From NCBI GenBank assembly GCA_017985015.1, contig JAGNYI010000034.1, positions 1 through 32,181 of the forward strand: a stretch of 32,181 nt of DNA. The letters run 5' to 3'. Shown in pieces: positions 25,357 to 32,181 of the stretch (position 1 is its first letter; each line of letters opens with the position of its first letter). Under the pieces are notes generated by a model, which saw nothing but the letters and a program-made list of their open reading frames with translations, was not told the DNA's origin and did no database searches. A program made the translations under genes and the position numbers. This stretch comes from Giesbergeria sp. (GTDB lineage Bacteria; Pseudomonadota; Gammaproteobacteria; Burkholderiales; Burkholderiaceae_C).

Positions 25357-25468
25357 AGGACTTACGCAAAGTTGTTCCAGTAAGGCGCTCTGACGCAGAC
25401 AGTGCAAGCGCACGGCAAGCGCACGGCAAGGAAGAGCAACGCCGCTGGGGCGATTTTGCGTAAGTCCT
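25357..25468. mobile_element. MITE-like element with 14-bp terminal inverted repeats
   Basis: AGGACTTACGCAAA (25357-25370) and TTTGCGTAAGTCCT (25455-25468) are perfect inverted repeats that bound a 112-base element without coding capacity. Inside are two adjacent copies of gcaagcgcacg (25404-25414 and 25415-25425). It fills the gap between the PhzF-like gene and the dehydratase. No target-site duplication is obvious. I recall the GCGTAAGTCCT terminus as common in betaproteobacterial intergenic repeats; it would need a transposase supplied from elsewhere. Confidence 0.75.
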
Positions 25469-25480
25469 GAGTTTGCAAGG

Positions 25481-26347
25481 TCAAGGGAAATGCACACGGC
25501 CTTCGATCGCCGTCAGGCAGCGGCCGCCCACCCAGACCTGGCCGCCGTCTTCCTGAAGAATATGCACCCGCCCCGCTCGGCCCCTGCATTCGCCTTGGGC
25601 CACCCGGTACGCCGAGGGCGCCAGGCCTTCGCCAATCAGCCATTGCGCCAAGCTGGCATTGAGGCTGCCGGTCACCGGGTCTTCGCTGGTGCCGAGCGAG
25701 GGCGAGAAAGCGCGGACCGCCGAGTTGGGGACGCCCTCGCTCGATGTGTCGGGGGCGATGTAGGCCACGCCCACGTCCTGGCCAAGGTCATGCAGGCGGG
25801 CGTGGTCGGGTTGCAGGCCGAGCACGGCGTCGCGGCTGTCCACCAGCAGCGCCAGCCAGCGTGGACCGTTGTCGAGCACGCGGGCAGCGCGTATCTGCTG
25901 GGGCCGCAGACCCAGTGCGCCGGTCACCAGCGCCAGCAGGGCCGGGTTCGGCTCGCTCTGCTGCATGGGCGGTGCTGCGAAGGCCAGCAGACCATCGTTC
26001 TGGCGGATCTGCACCAGACCCAGCCCGCATTCCTGCACGGCACAGCCGGGGGTGCGCGGCTGGCCCCCGGCCGCCAGCCAGGCATGGCAACTGCCCAGGG
26101 TGGGATGGCCGGCAAAGCTCAGTTCGCCACTGGGCGTGAAGATGCGGACCCGGTAGTCGGCGCCGCCCGCGCGCCCGGCCTCGCTGGGGGGCAGCAGAAA
26201 GGTGGTTTCCGACAAGTTGGTCCAGGCGGCGAAGCGCTTGAGCGCGCGTTCGGGCAGGCTCTGTGCATCGAGTACCACGGCCAGGGGATTGCCATCGCCA
26301 TGGCGCTCACTGAATACATCAACCTGGAGGAAAGGGAGATAGGTCAT
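25481..26347 (-). CDS. PhzF family protein (isomerase/epimerase fold)
   Basis: A 288-residue protein of the PhzF/DapF-like two-domain fold, typical length. Family signs: the N-terminal FLQVDVFSERHGDGNPLAVVL, Glu47 in NLSETTFLLPP (the catalytic Glu45 of PhzF), SFAGHPTLGSCHAWL and the C-terminal EDPVTGSLNASLAQWL. Most PhzF homologues outside phenazine clusters are uncharacterised isomerases acting on small amino- or cyclohexadiene acids. No other phenazine genes are present. The start is ATG 26347, with GAAAG about 10 bases upstream. A perfect CTACAGTGTAG palindrome lies 25 bases upstream at the end of the aminotransferase gene, suggesting it may have its own regulated promoter. Confidence 0.92.
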   Translation of the reverse strand: MTYLPFLQVDVFSERHGDGNPLAVVLDAQSLPERALKRFAAWTNLSETTFLLPPSEAGRAGGADYRVRIFTPSGELSFAGHPTLGSCHAWLAAGGQPRTPGCAVQECGLGLVQIRQNDGLLAFAAPPMQQSEPNPALLALVTGALGLRPQQIRAARVLDNGPRWLALLVDSRDAVLGLQPDHARLHDLGQDVGVAYIAPDTSSEGVPNSAVRAFSPSLGTSEDPVTGSLNASLAQWLIGEGLAPSAYRVAQGECRGRAGRVHILQEDGGQVWVGGRCLTAIEGRVHFP

Positions 26348-26371
26348 GCAGCGCTTTTCAGAACCAAACTT

Positions 26372-26382
26372 CTACAGTGTAG
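26372..26382. promoter_or_regulatory. CTACAGTGTAG imperfect-centre palindrome upstream of phzF
   Basis: CTACA-G-TGTAG has 5-bp inverted arms around one base. The left arm overlaps the aminotransferase stop codon (TAG on the minus strand), and the site ends 25 bases from the PhzF ATG. The same half-sites (TGTAG 29186-29190, CTACA 29202-29206) occur in the MocR-lysE intergenic region. Confidence 0.4.
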
Positions 26383-27577
26383 AGCGCTGGCGCAGCGTGC
26401 GGACGGCATCTGCCAGCGCGGCGATTCCGGCGTCGATCTGCGCGCTGCTGGCGGTCACGAACGACAGGCGCAAGGTGCGCGAATCGGCCTCGCCGGCATA
26501 AAAGGCGGCGCCCGGCACGAAGGCCACGTTGCGCTCCACTGCCAGCGCCAGCAGCGTGGTGGCGTCCATGCCGGGGGGCAGGCGCAGCCACAAGAACATG
26601 CCGCCGGCCGGCCGGTTCCATTGCAGCTGCGCAGCCGCAGTGTCCGGGGAGCCGAACTCGCGCTCCAGCGCCGCCAGCATGGCATCGCGCTGCTGGCGGT
26701 AGAGCGCGCGGATGGTCGGCACATGCCGCTGCAGGAAGCCGCCTTGCATCACTTCGACCACCATGCGCTGGTTGAAGCCCGGGGTGTGAAGATCGGCCGC
26801 CTGCTTGGCCTGGAGCAGCTTGGGGAACACTTCGGGCGGCGCCACCAGGTAGCCCAGGCGCAGGCCAGGCGCCAGCACCTTGGAGAAGCTGCCAAGGTAA
26901 ATGCAGCCCGACGGGTTGCGTGCCGTGAGCGGGGCGGGCGGTGGTGCGTCGAACCACAGCTCGCCATACGGGTTGTCTTCGAGCAGCGGCAGCCCGAGTG
27001 CGGCAGCGGCTTCCACCAGCGCCGCGCGGCGCGCCTCGCTCATGGTGCGGCCGGTGGGGTTTTGAAAATTGGGCAGCACATAGAGAAAGCGCGCCTTGTC
27101 GGCCCCGCTGCCCGCCAGGCGGGCCAGTGCGTCGATCTGCACGCCTTCGTCGTCGCTGGGAACCGATTGCACCACCGGCTCCATCGGAGCAAAGGCTTGC
27201 AGCGCGCCAAGATAGGTGGGGGTTTCCACCAGCACGCGGCTGCCGGGGTCGATCAGCACCTTGGCCACCAGGTCCAGGCCTTGCTGCGAGCCGGTGGTGA
27301 TCAGGACCTGCGCCGGATCCACGTCCCAGGGCAGTTGCGCTGCCACCGCTTCGCGCAGCGGTCCGTAGCCTTCGCTGGCAGCGTACTGCAGGGCAGCTGC
27401 GCCGTCGTGCTGCAACACCGTGGCGCAGGCGCGGGCAAAGTCGTCCACCGGAAAGGTGCGTGGCGAGGGCAGGCCACCGGCCAGGCTGACGATGCCCGGC
27501 TTCTCCGTGAGTTTCAGAATTTCGCGGATGACCGAGGGGTTCATCTTTTCGGTGCGCGTGGCGAGTGTCCAGGACAT
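26372..27577 (-). CDS. PLP-dependent aminotransferase (2-aminoadipate transaminase/LysN-like)
   Basis: A 401-residue fold-type I class I/II aminotransferase. PLP-binding Lys233 is in YLGSFSKVLAPGLRLGY; other landmarks are VSLAGGLPSPRTFPVDDF, LQYAASEGYGPLREA, ITTGSQQGLDL, LPNFQNPTGRTMS, EDNPYGELWFD and the substrate-binding Arg of TLRLSFV. The pattern fits the LysN/ARO8-like subgroup that acts on aminoadipate, aromatic or branched-chain amino acids. The start at ATG 27577 (MSWTLATRTEKMNPS) is preceded by AAGGAGACCAAC, a strong site. It lies downstream of the EamA and LysE transporter genes on the same strand, consistent with a MocR-controlled amino acid use and export cluster. Confidence 0.93.
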   Translation of the reverse strand: MSWTLATRTEKMNPSVIREILKLTEKPGIVSLAGGLPSPRTFPVDDFARACATVLQHDGAAALQYAASEGYGPLREAVAAQLPWDVDPAQVLITTGSQQGLDLVAKVLIDPGSRVLVETPTYLGALQAFAPMEPVVQSVPSDDEGVQIDALARLAGSGADKARFLYVLPNFQNPTGRTMSEARRAALVEAAAALGLPLLEDNPYGELWFDAPPPAPLTARNPSGCIYLGSFSKVLAPGLRLGYLVAPPEVFPKLLQAKQAADLHTPGFNQRMVVEVMQGGFLQRHVPTIRALYRQQRDAMLAALEREFGSPDTAAAQLQWNRPAGGMFLWLRLPPGMDATTLLALAVERNVAFVPGAAFYAGEADSRTLRLSFVTASSAQIDAGIAALADAVRTLRQRSTL

Positions 27578-27622
27578 GTTGGTCTCCTTGAGTGGGGAAT
27601 GTGCGCTCGCTGGTGCTGGGGT

Positions 27623-28564
27623 TCAGCGCAGCGGCGATGTCGCCACCGCCGCCGGGTGGGCGGTGGTGGCCGGGCGGGAAAATTGTTTTCCAATCAATAC
27701 CGTCGCCACCACGGACGCGGCGAAGGCGAGCGTGACGCCGTCCAGCGCCTCGCCCAGAAGCGGCACGGCCGCCAGAATGGAGAGAAACGGCTGCAGCAGC
27801 TGTGCCTGGCTCACGCGCAGGGCGCCGCCCAGCATCAGGCCGCGGTACCAGGCAAAAAAGCCGGCCCACATGGAGAACACGCCGACATAGAGCAGACCTC
27901 CCCAGGCAGACGGCGCCACCGCGTGCTGCGGCCACAGCCACAGCGTGCCGGGCAGCGAAACGGGCAGCGCCAGAACGCACACCCAGCAAATAACGCGCTC
28001 TGCACCCAGTTCCGGCGTGACCTGCGCACCATAGATGTAGCCAATGGCGGCCGCGAATACGGCGCCCAGCAGCAGCAAGTCGGCCCACTCGAAGCCAAAG
28101 CCAGCGCCGTGCTGGTGCGCACGCAGCACCGAGAACATCACCACCAACAGACTTCCGGCAACGGCGCAGACCCAAAAACCCAGTCGGGCGCGCTGGTGCA
28201 GCACCCAGGCTGCCACCGCAGCGGTCACCAGTGGCAGCAGCGCGGTGATCACGGCAGCGTGGCTGGACGTGACGATGCGCAGTGCGTAGCCCAGCAGCAG
28301 CGGGTAGCCCACCGCGTTGCCGAGTACGGCCAGGCCGAGCGGCTTCCAGTGGTGGCGTTTGGGCAGGGGTGAGCGGGTGGTCAGCAGAAAAATCACCGAC
28401 AGGCAGCCCGCGAGCGCGGCGCGCGCCAGCGTCACAAACCAGGGCGAGAGCTGCGGCGCGTCGTGCGTGCCGGTGGCCAACCGCGTCATTGGCAGCGTGA
28501 CGGCAAAGATGGTGACGCCCAAAATGCCCAGGGCCATGCCCAGAGTTTCGTCCTTGCGCTTCAT
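27623..28564 (-). CDS. EamA/DMT-family transporter
   Basis: A 313-residue inner-membrane protein with about ten hydrophobic segments arranged as two EamA repeats: TLGMALGILGVTIFAVTLPM onward, then ADLLLLGAVFAAAIGYIYGA onward. The conserved end-of-repeat segment AQLLQPFLSILAAVPLLGEAL is clear. The family exports metabolites or amino acids. The ATG start at 28564 overlaps the TGA stop of the LysE gene (ATGA), so the two are coupled. A much longer open frame to 28993 runs antisense-like through LysE and is not used. The substrate is unknown; the amino-acid setting favours an amino acid or analogue. Confidence 0.92.
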   Translation of the reverse strand: MKRKDETLGMALGILGVTIFAVTLPMTRLATGTHDAPQLSPWFVTLARAALAGCLSVIFLLTTRSPLPKRHHWKPLGLAVLGNAVGYPLLLGYALRIVTSSHAAVITALLPLVTAAVAAWVLHQRARLGFWVCAVAGSLLVVMFSVLRAHQHGAGFGFEWADLLLLGAVFAAAIGYIYGAQVTPELGAERVICWVCVLALPVSLPGTLWLWPQHAVAPSAWGGLLYVGVFSMWAGFFAWYRGLMLGGALRVSQAQLLQPFLSILAAVPLLGEALDGVTLAFAASVVATVLIGKQFSRPATTAHPAAVATSPLR

Positions 28565-29160
28565 GTGCGCAGCATCCAGCCGGCGGTGAGCACCAGCACC
28601 AGTGCCATAGCGCGGTTGAACCACAGCAGGCGTGCGCCCTGTGCCAGCCAGTGGCGCAGCAGGGCGCCCGTGCTGGCATACAAGAGATTGCTGGAAAAGG
28701 CGAAGACCAGCATTACGGGCAAGACCACCGCCAGGCGCTGCAGGCTGTCGGTGCGCCCCGCCACCCAGCCAGCAACGATGGTCAACGCCAGCAGCCAGGC
28801 CTTGATGTTGACGAACTGCAGCGCCACGCCTTGCCAGAAGCCGACGTGCATGCGTGCCGTGTCGGCTTCGGCGAGCTTGCTGCTCCCCGCGAGCTTCCAG
28901 GCGAGCCAGAGCAGGTAGCCGATGCCCAATGCCTTGATGGCGAAGCGCAGCAGTGGTACCGCCACCACGGCCGCGCCCAGACCGCCGGCGCACAGCAGCA
29001 GCAGCAGCGTCCAGCCTACCGGGACCGCCAGCACAAAGCGCATGGCCGGACCCAGGCCGCGGTTGGCGGCCAGCGCCGTCGAGAGCGTGGTGTTCGGTCC
29101 GGGCGAAAAGCTCATGGCGGTGGCCAGGGCGAGCAGGGCGGTGAATTCCGTGAGGGGCAT
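28561..29160 (-). CDS. LysE/RhtB-family exporter
   Basis: A 199-residue inner-membrane protein of the usual family length with about six hydrophobic segments. The N-terminal LysE signature is MSFSPGPNTTLSTALAANRG (SPGPN motif). ALGIGYLLWLAWKLAG and VNIKAWLLALTIVAG match the family's third and fourth segments. Members export amino acids or homoserine lactones. The start is ATG 29160. It is the first gene of the minus-strand cluster and is divergent from the MocR regulator across 149 bases that hold direct and inverted repeats, so MocR control is the most likely scheme. Confidence 0.93.
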   Translation of the reverse strand: MPLTEFTALLALATAMSFSPGPNTTLSTALAANRGLGPAMRFVLAVPVGWTLLLLLCAGGLGAAVVAVPLLRFAIKALGIGYLLWLAWKLAGSSKLAEADTARMHVGFWQGVALQFVNIKAWLLALTIVAGWVAGRTDSLQRLAVVLPVMLVFAFSSNLLYASTGALLRHWLAQGARLLWFNRAMALVLVLTAGWMLRT

Positions 29161-29309
29161 ATGGACTTGAAAATCAATCCTCCAATGTAGAGAGCTTGCC
29201 GCTACAGTTCCGGTACAGTTCCCCGTACAAATGCATCATCTGTATTGGCGTATGCATCGGCACACCCGACGCTGTGCACGCTGGTGCGCCACGGTTTGAA
29301 AAGGCCTGC
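29161..29309. promoter_or_regulatory. Divergent lysE-mocR control region with phased repeats
   Basis: TACAGTTCC occurs at 29203-29211 and 29214-29222 (11-base period, one helical turn), with a third TACA at 29226. TGTAG (29186-29190) and CTACA (29202-29206) form an inverted pair. ATGCATC is repeated at 29231-29237 and 29252-29258 (21 bases, two turns). Same-face direct repeats of this kind are typical of MocR-type operators. Confidence 0.55.
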
Positions 29310-30764
29310 ATGCTGACCCGCACTCCCCGGCGTTCCCTGACCGATCAACTGGCCGAACGCTTTGCCGAACGCATTCGCGCGCGCCTGCTGGCTCCCGGTG
29401 CGCGCATGCCATCGGTGCGCGAATGCGCGCGCCAGCAGCAGGTGAGCCCCTGGACGGTGGTGGCGGCCTACGATCAATTGCTGGCGCAGGGCCTGATCGA
29501 GGCGCGCAGGCAGCGGGGGTTTTATGTGCGCGATTTAATGCAAAAAATGCCCTTAGCGCAGACGGGCATTGCACAATCAGCTATAAAAAATATAGTAAAT
29601 CGTGCCCCCGGCGGCGCCACACCCTTCGCGGGCCTGCCACCCGGCTCGCGCATTCACGCCACGGCGTTGATCCGCGGCATGTTCCACCCGCCCTCGGGTC
29701 AGGCGCAGCCGGGTGCGGGGGTGTTTCCAGCCGCCTGGCTGGAGGATGCGCGCTTCATGCTGGCGGCGGTGCGCAAAGTTGCGGCCAGCCAGGCGCTGCG
29801 CGAAGCCTCGTTCAGCTACGGTGAGCCCATGGGCGACGCCGGCCTGCGGCAGATGCTGGCGAACCGACTGACTGAGCTGAGCGTTGCGGCGCATGCCGGC
29901 CAGGTCATGACCACGCTGGGCGCGACGCATGCGCTCGACATCGTGAGCCGCACCCTGCTCAAGGCGGGCGACCCGGTGATGGTCGAGGAGCCAGGCTGGT
30001 CGGTCGAGTTCGCCCGGCTCGATGCCCTGGGCATGCGGGTGCTGCCGGTGCCGCGCGGCCCCGACGGCCCCGACCTCGCCGTCATGGCGCGCTACTGCGA
30101 AGTGCATGCGCCGCGCCTGTACGTCAGTGTCAGCGTGCTGCACAACCCCACAGGATATTGCCTGTCGCCGGCCAGTGCGCACCAGGTGCTGCAGTTGGCG
30201 CAAAAGCATGATTTCCACATCGTCGAAGACGACAGCTACAGCCACCTGGCCCCCGACCACGCGACGCGCCTGTGCGCGCTCGATGGGCTGCGCCGCACGG
30301 TCTATGTGGGTGGTTTTGCCAAGATATTGGCGCCGAACTGGCGCATCGGTTTCCTGGCCGCGCCGCCCGCGCTGACCGAGCGCCTGCTCGACACCAAGTT
30401 GCTGTCGGCGCTGACCACGCCGTCCATTCTGGAAAAGGCACTGGCCTTGTGCATGGAACAAGGCCAGCTGCGGCGCCACGCCGAGCGCATGCGCCGGCGC
30501 CTGGCGCAGGCCCGGGTGCGCTGCGTGCAGCTCGCACAGGCCGCGGGCTGCAGCTTTGCGGCCGAGCCGGCCGGCCTGTTTGGCTGGGTGGAAACGGGGG
30601 TCGACACCGACGCCCTGGCCCAACGCATGCTCGATGAGGGCTACCTCCTGGCGCCGGGAGCACTGTTCCATGCCAGCCGGCAGCCCAGCACGCTGATGCG
30701 GGTGAACTTCGCCACCTCGCAGGACGCGGCCTTCTGGCGCGTGTTCGAGCGGGTGCGCGGATGA
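29310..30764 (+). CDS. MocR-type (GntR-HTH plus aminotransferase) transcriptional regulator
   Basis: A 484-residue chimeric regulator. The N-terminal winged helix of GntR type covers about residues 8-72 (LTDQLAERFAERIRARLLAP, ARMPSVRECARQQQVSPWTV, LIEARRQRGFYV). A linker follows, then a fold-type I aminotransferase-like domain from about residue 140, with the PLP lysine Lys338 in YVGGFAKILAPNWRIGF. The start is ATG 29310 (MLTRTPRRSL); longer extensions cover the operator region. Residues about 74-98 of the linker are encoded by a nested palindromic element (29531-29602). The family senses PLP-amino acid adducts and controls neighbouring genes, here probably lysE, the EamA gene and the aminotransferase, and perhaps phzF. 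The stop is followed by a GC-rich repeat. Confidence 0.93.
   Translation: MLTRTPRRSLTDQLAERFAERIRARLLAPGARMPSVRECARQQQVSPWTVVAAYDQLLAQGLIEARRQRGFYVRDLMQKMPLAQTGIAQSAIKNIVNRAPGGATPFAGLPPGSRIHATALIRGMFHPPSGQAQPGAGVFPAAWLEDARFMLAAVRKVAASQALREASFSYGEPMGDAGLRQMLANRLTELSVAAHAGQVMTTLGATHALDIVSRTLLKAGDPVMVEEPGWSVEFARLDALGMRVLPVPRGPDGPDLAVMARYCEVHAPRLYVSVSVLHNPTGYCLSPASAHQVLQLAQKHDFHIVEDDSYSHLAPDHATRLCALDGLRRTVYVGGFAKILAPNWRIGFLAAPPALTERLLDTKLLSALTTPSILEKALALCMEQGQLRRHAERMRRRLAQARVRCVQLAQAAGCSFAAEPAGLFGWVETGVDTDALAQRMLDEGYLLAPGALFHASRQPSTLMRVNFATSQDAAFWRVFERVRG
29531..29602 (+). repeat. Nested palindromic element (copy D) in the MocR linker
   Basis: The ends CGATTTA (29531-29537) and TAAATCG (29596-29602) are perfect inverted repeats. 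Inside are AATGCCC/GGGCATT (29546-29552, 29564-29570) and CTATA-A5-TATAG. The order CCTTAGCGC then CAGCTAT then an A-run parallels copies A to C, so it is probably a diverged member. It is AT-rich and exactly 72 bases, so it keeps frame. Confidence 0.65.
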
Positions 30765-30768
30765 TCTG

Positions 30769-30897
30769 ATACACCCCCTGTGTCGCTGCGCTCCTTCACC
30801 CCTCTCTCGGTTCGCTGCGCGACCCGGGAGGGGGACGCCGCCAGCGCGGCGGGGGGCCGCGGCCAGCCTAGGCCCTTGCGCGGCGGCACTGGCATGC
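30769..30897 (-). repeat. GC-rich interspersed repeat (ERSDTGGVS type), copy 2
   Basis: This is the inverted counterpart of 8890-9031. ACACCCCCTGTGTCGCTGCG at 30771-30790 is nearly identical to the other copy, and GGGGACGCCGCCAGCGCGGC and CCCTTGCGCGGCGGC are also shared. It lies between the MocR stop and the HDOD stop. On the minus strand it would encode VKERSDTGGVS. The rest of the gap to 30954 holds nothing recognisable. Confidence 0.75.
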
Positions 30898-30954
30898 GCC
30901 GCATTGGTTTTGATGGCCGCAACACGCCTCGCCTCGCGGCCCCATGCGTCCCGC

Positions 30955-31902
30955 CTAGCTCCCTCTCACAACCTCCAGCGAAGAGAGCACGCGCAGCAGG
31001 GCGCGGTTGACTTCCTCCAGGCCCATTTCGTAGGTTTCGCCCAGCTCGCGGATCGCCGCGCAGTCGTCCCCTTCCAGCGCCAGCGCCATTTCCAGCGCCG
31101 GTGCATAGGGGCCGGTGTGCATCACCGCCGCGTCGTAGATGCGCTCGGAGAGCGGGATGCGGTGCAGCGCATTGCCCAGCGGTTCGCCCAAAAGATCTCC
31201 GAGGGTATGGAACAGGCCGCACAGGTAGACCTCGCGGCGCAGCTCGTTCTGGATGCCGGCCTCCAGAAGGTGGTCGGTCAGCAGCGCGCGGATGACCGCT
31301 CCGGCACGCACCGGCTCCATGTCGGGCTCGGTGCTGGCGTGGGGCAGTTGGTCTGAGAGCCAGCGCTTGAGCGAGCCATAGCCCATCATCACAAAGCCCC
31401 GGCGCAGCGAATCGACGCCGGTGCGCAGCCCGAGCGCTGCCGAATTGGTGTAGACCATGAAGCGGTAGGCGAGCACCGGGTCTTCGCTCACGATGTTCTC
31501 AAACGTCTCCAGCGATTGGTCTGCATCGATGGCTTTCATCAGCCGCAAGATGATGTGGTGCGAGGGCGCAGCCGGCTGGTGGCGCAGCGAGTAAAGGATG
31601 TCTTCCACCGGCCAGCCGACAATCGCCAGGGCCTTGTGCTCGTCCAGGCAGTGCGTGAGCAGCGCGCGGCTGGGAAGGTTTTCGTACATCTGCCCGTCGA
31701 TCACCGGGCTTGCGCTGGGAGCGTGCTTTTCGTTTTTGGCCGCCGCGCGCGCAGCCGACTGCGCCTGAAGGACCGCGGCGGCGTTTTCGGCACTCAGGCT
31801 CAGCAGACTGTTTTCAAAGCACGCGGCGATGCTGGCAGGGTTTACAACCAGCTTTGCCGCGCGTCTCAATGGCTTGTGCCAGATCAGGGTGAAGGAAGCC
31901 AC
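30955..31902 (-). CDS. HDOD domain protein (N-terminus uncertain)
   Basis: The predicted protein has up to 315 residues. The HDOD domain spans about residues 85-300: [73 protein letters not shown] and [22 protein letters not shown] proteins lack HD-hydrolase metal residues and act in signalling, often with c-di-GMP or chemotaxis systems. The first roughly 25 residues, from the ATG at 31902, are antisense to a CheB-like coding segment. That start is therefore doubtful; Met71 ([11 protein letters not shown]) is the next ATG, or the original N-terminus may have been lost at the junction near 31820. Confidence 0.8.
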   Translation of the reverse strand: MASFTLIWHKPLRRAAKLVVNPASIAACFENSLLSLSAENAAAVLQAQSAARAAAKNEKHAPSASPVIDGQMYENLPSRALLTHCLDEHKALAIVGWPVEDILYSLRHQPAAPSHHIILRLMKAIDADQSLETFENIVSEDPVLAYRFMVYTNSAALGLRTGVDSLRRGFVMMGYGSLKRWLSDQLPHASTEPDMEPVRAGAVIRALLTDHLLEAGIQNELRREVYLCGLFHTLGDLLGEPLGNALHRIPLSERIYDAAVMHTGPYAPALEMALALEGDDCAAIRELGETYEMGLEEVNRALLRVLSSLEVVRGS

Positions 31903-32181
31903 GAACGGTGAGCGAATTCTCCCCGGCCACGCCTACATCGCACCCGGCGGCACCCAGTTTCACGTTGGACGCAGCGGCGCAAACTATGTCGCGGTAGTGG
32001 ACGACGGCGCGCCCGTCAATCGCCACAAGCCGTCTGTGGAGGTGCTGTTCAAATCCGGTGCGGCGCTGGTGGGACGCAATGCGCTCGCCATCATGCTTAC
32101 GGGCATGGGCGCAGATGGCGCGGCCGCCATGCGCGAGATGAAAGACGCCGGCAGCTACAACTTTGTTCAGGACGAAGCCAG
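31829..32181 (+). pseudogene. cheB: CheB methylesterase domain fragment, 5'-truncated, running off the window end
   Basis: The frame starting at ATG 31829 reads [20 protein letters not shown], then [35 protein letters not shown] and [20 protein letters not shown]. This is the C-terminal part of the CheB protein-glutamate methylesterase, ordered as in the family. The segments carrying the catalytic serine (ASTGG) and histidine (QHMP) are absent: similarity begins just after the QHMP position, and an in-frame stop lies at 31766-31768. Only the aspartate of GMGADG is present, so the visible fragment cannot be an active esterase. It is either a remnant after rearrangement or the product of a chimeric sequence join; it overlaps the HDOD start on the other strand. 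Confidence 0.65.

Noticed and set aside
25490-28372. A 960-codon open frame on the plus strand opposite phzF, the aminotransferase and the EamA gene
   Set aside because: Composition is Arg/Gln/His/Gly-rich with no domain, and it is antisense to three clearly conserved genes. It is a by-product of high-GC codon bias.
26358-28679. A 773-codon minus-strand frame overlapping the aminotransferase and EamA genes out of frame
   Set aside because: It crosses two real genes in a different frame with Ala/Arg/His-rich low-complexity sequence.
1-32181. CRISPR arrays, tRNA/rRNA genes, riboswitches, prophage or transposase genes
   Set aside because: Scanning found no regular direct-repeat array, no cloverleaf or rRNA-like sequence, and no integrase or transposase motif in the translated frames.

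Overview
The window is high-GC, densely coded DNA from a betaproteobacterium, most likely a member of the Comamonadaceae (Acidovorax/Comamonas-like). This is inferred from the gene families, from fabA-fabB and glyQ-glyS gene pairs, and from two interspersed repeat types that I associate with that family: a palindromic element with the core GGCCTCTAGCGCTTAT, and a GC-rich repeat whose translation contains ERSDTGGVS. Genus and species cannot be fixed from the sequence alone. Both window ends fall inside genes. No tRNA, rRNA, CRISPR array, prophage or transposase gene was seen, and no stretch above 300 bases lacks a gene or a described element.

Layout. 1-1677 (+): the end of a lytic transglycosylase and a glutathione S-transferase. 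1693-6784 (-): a probable four-gene operon, read right to left, of an FFLEELY-motif protein, FadD acyl-CoA ligase, an MBL-fold hydrolase and a PaaK/F390-synthetase-like adenylate-forming enzyme. 7037-7954 (+): a membrane-anchored alpha/beta hydrolase. 8026-10175 (-): hppD then phhA, which act in phenylalanine/tyrosine breakdown. 10391-12267 (-): a secreted lipase and its foldase, translationally coupled. 12418-14718 (+): an Lrp/AsnC regulator, a GNAT acetyltransferase and CorC, followed by lnt (14718-16298). 16459-18215 (+): fabA-fabB for unsaturated fatty acid synthesis. 18329-23607 (+): glyQ, glyS, a small membrane protein, a GmhB-like HAD protein and a YgjP-type metallopeptidase. 23635-29160 (-): a histidine phosphatase, a threonine/serine dehydratase, a PhzF-like protein, an aminotransferase, an EamA transporter and a LysE exporter, facing a divergent MocR regulator (29310-30764, +). 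30955-31902 (-): an HDOD protein, lying head to head with a 5'-truncated CheB fragment that runs off the end.

How the genes work together. PhhA converts phenylalanine to tyrosine; after transamination HppD makes homogentisate. The lipase needs its foldase to reach an active fold before secretion. FabA and FabB introduce and extend the cis double bond. CorC and Lnt form the usual ybeX-lnt pair; Lnt completes lipoprotein acylation. The right-hand amino-acid block (aminotransferase, exporters, PhzF) probably answers to the MocR regulator: TGTAG/CTACA half-sites lie both in the MocR-lysE intergenic region and just upstream of phzF.

The most notable points are as follows. (1) Palindromic elements sit inside coding frames (YgjP-like peptidase, MocR linker) and at gene edges, where they supply a stop codon and a start codon. 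(2) A GmhB homologue has lost its catalytic aspartates. (3) glyS is a base-composition mosaic. (4) The HDOD/CheB junction leaves CheB without two of its three catalytic residues and may be a rearrangement or an assembly chimera. (5) A 112-bp MITE-like element carries 14-bp perfect terminal inverted repeats. I found no clear-cut new multi-gene system; the palindromic-element behaviour is the best candidate for new biology.
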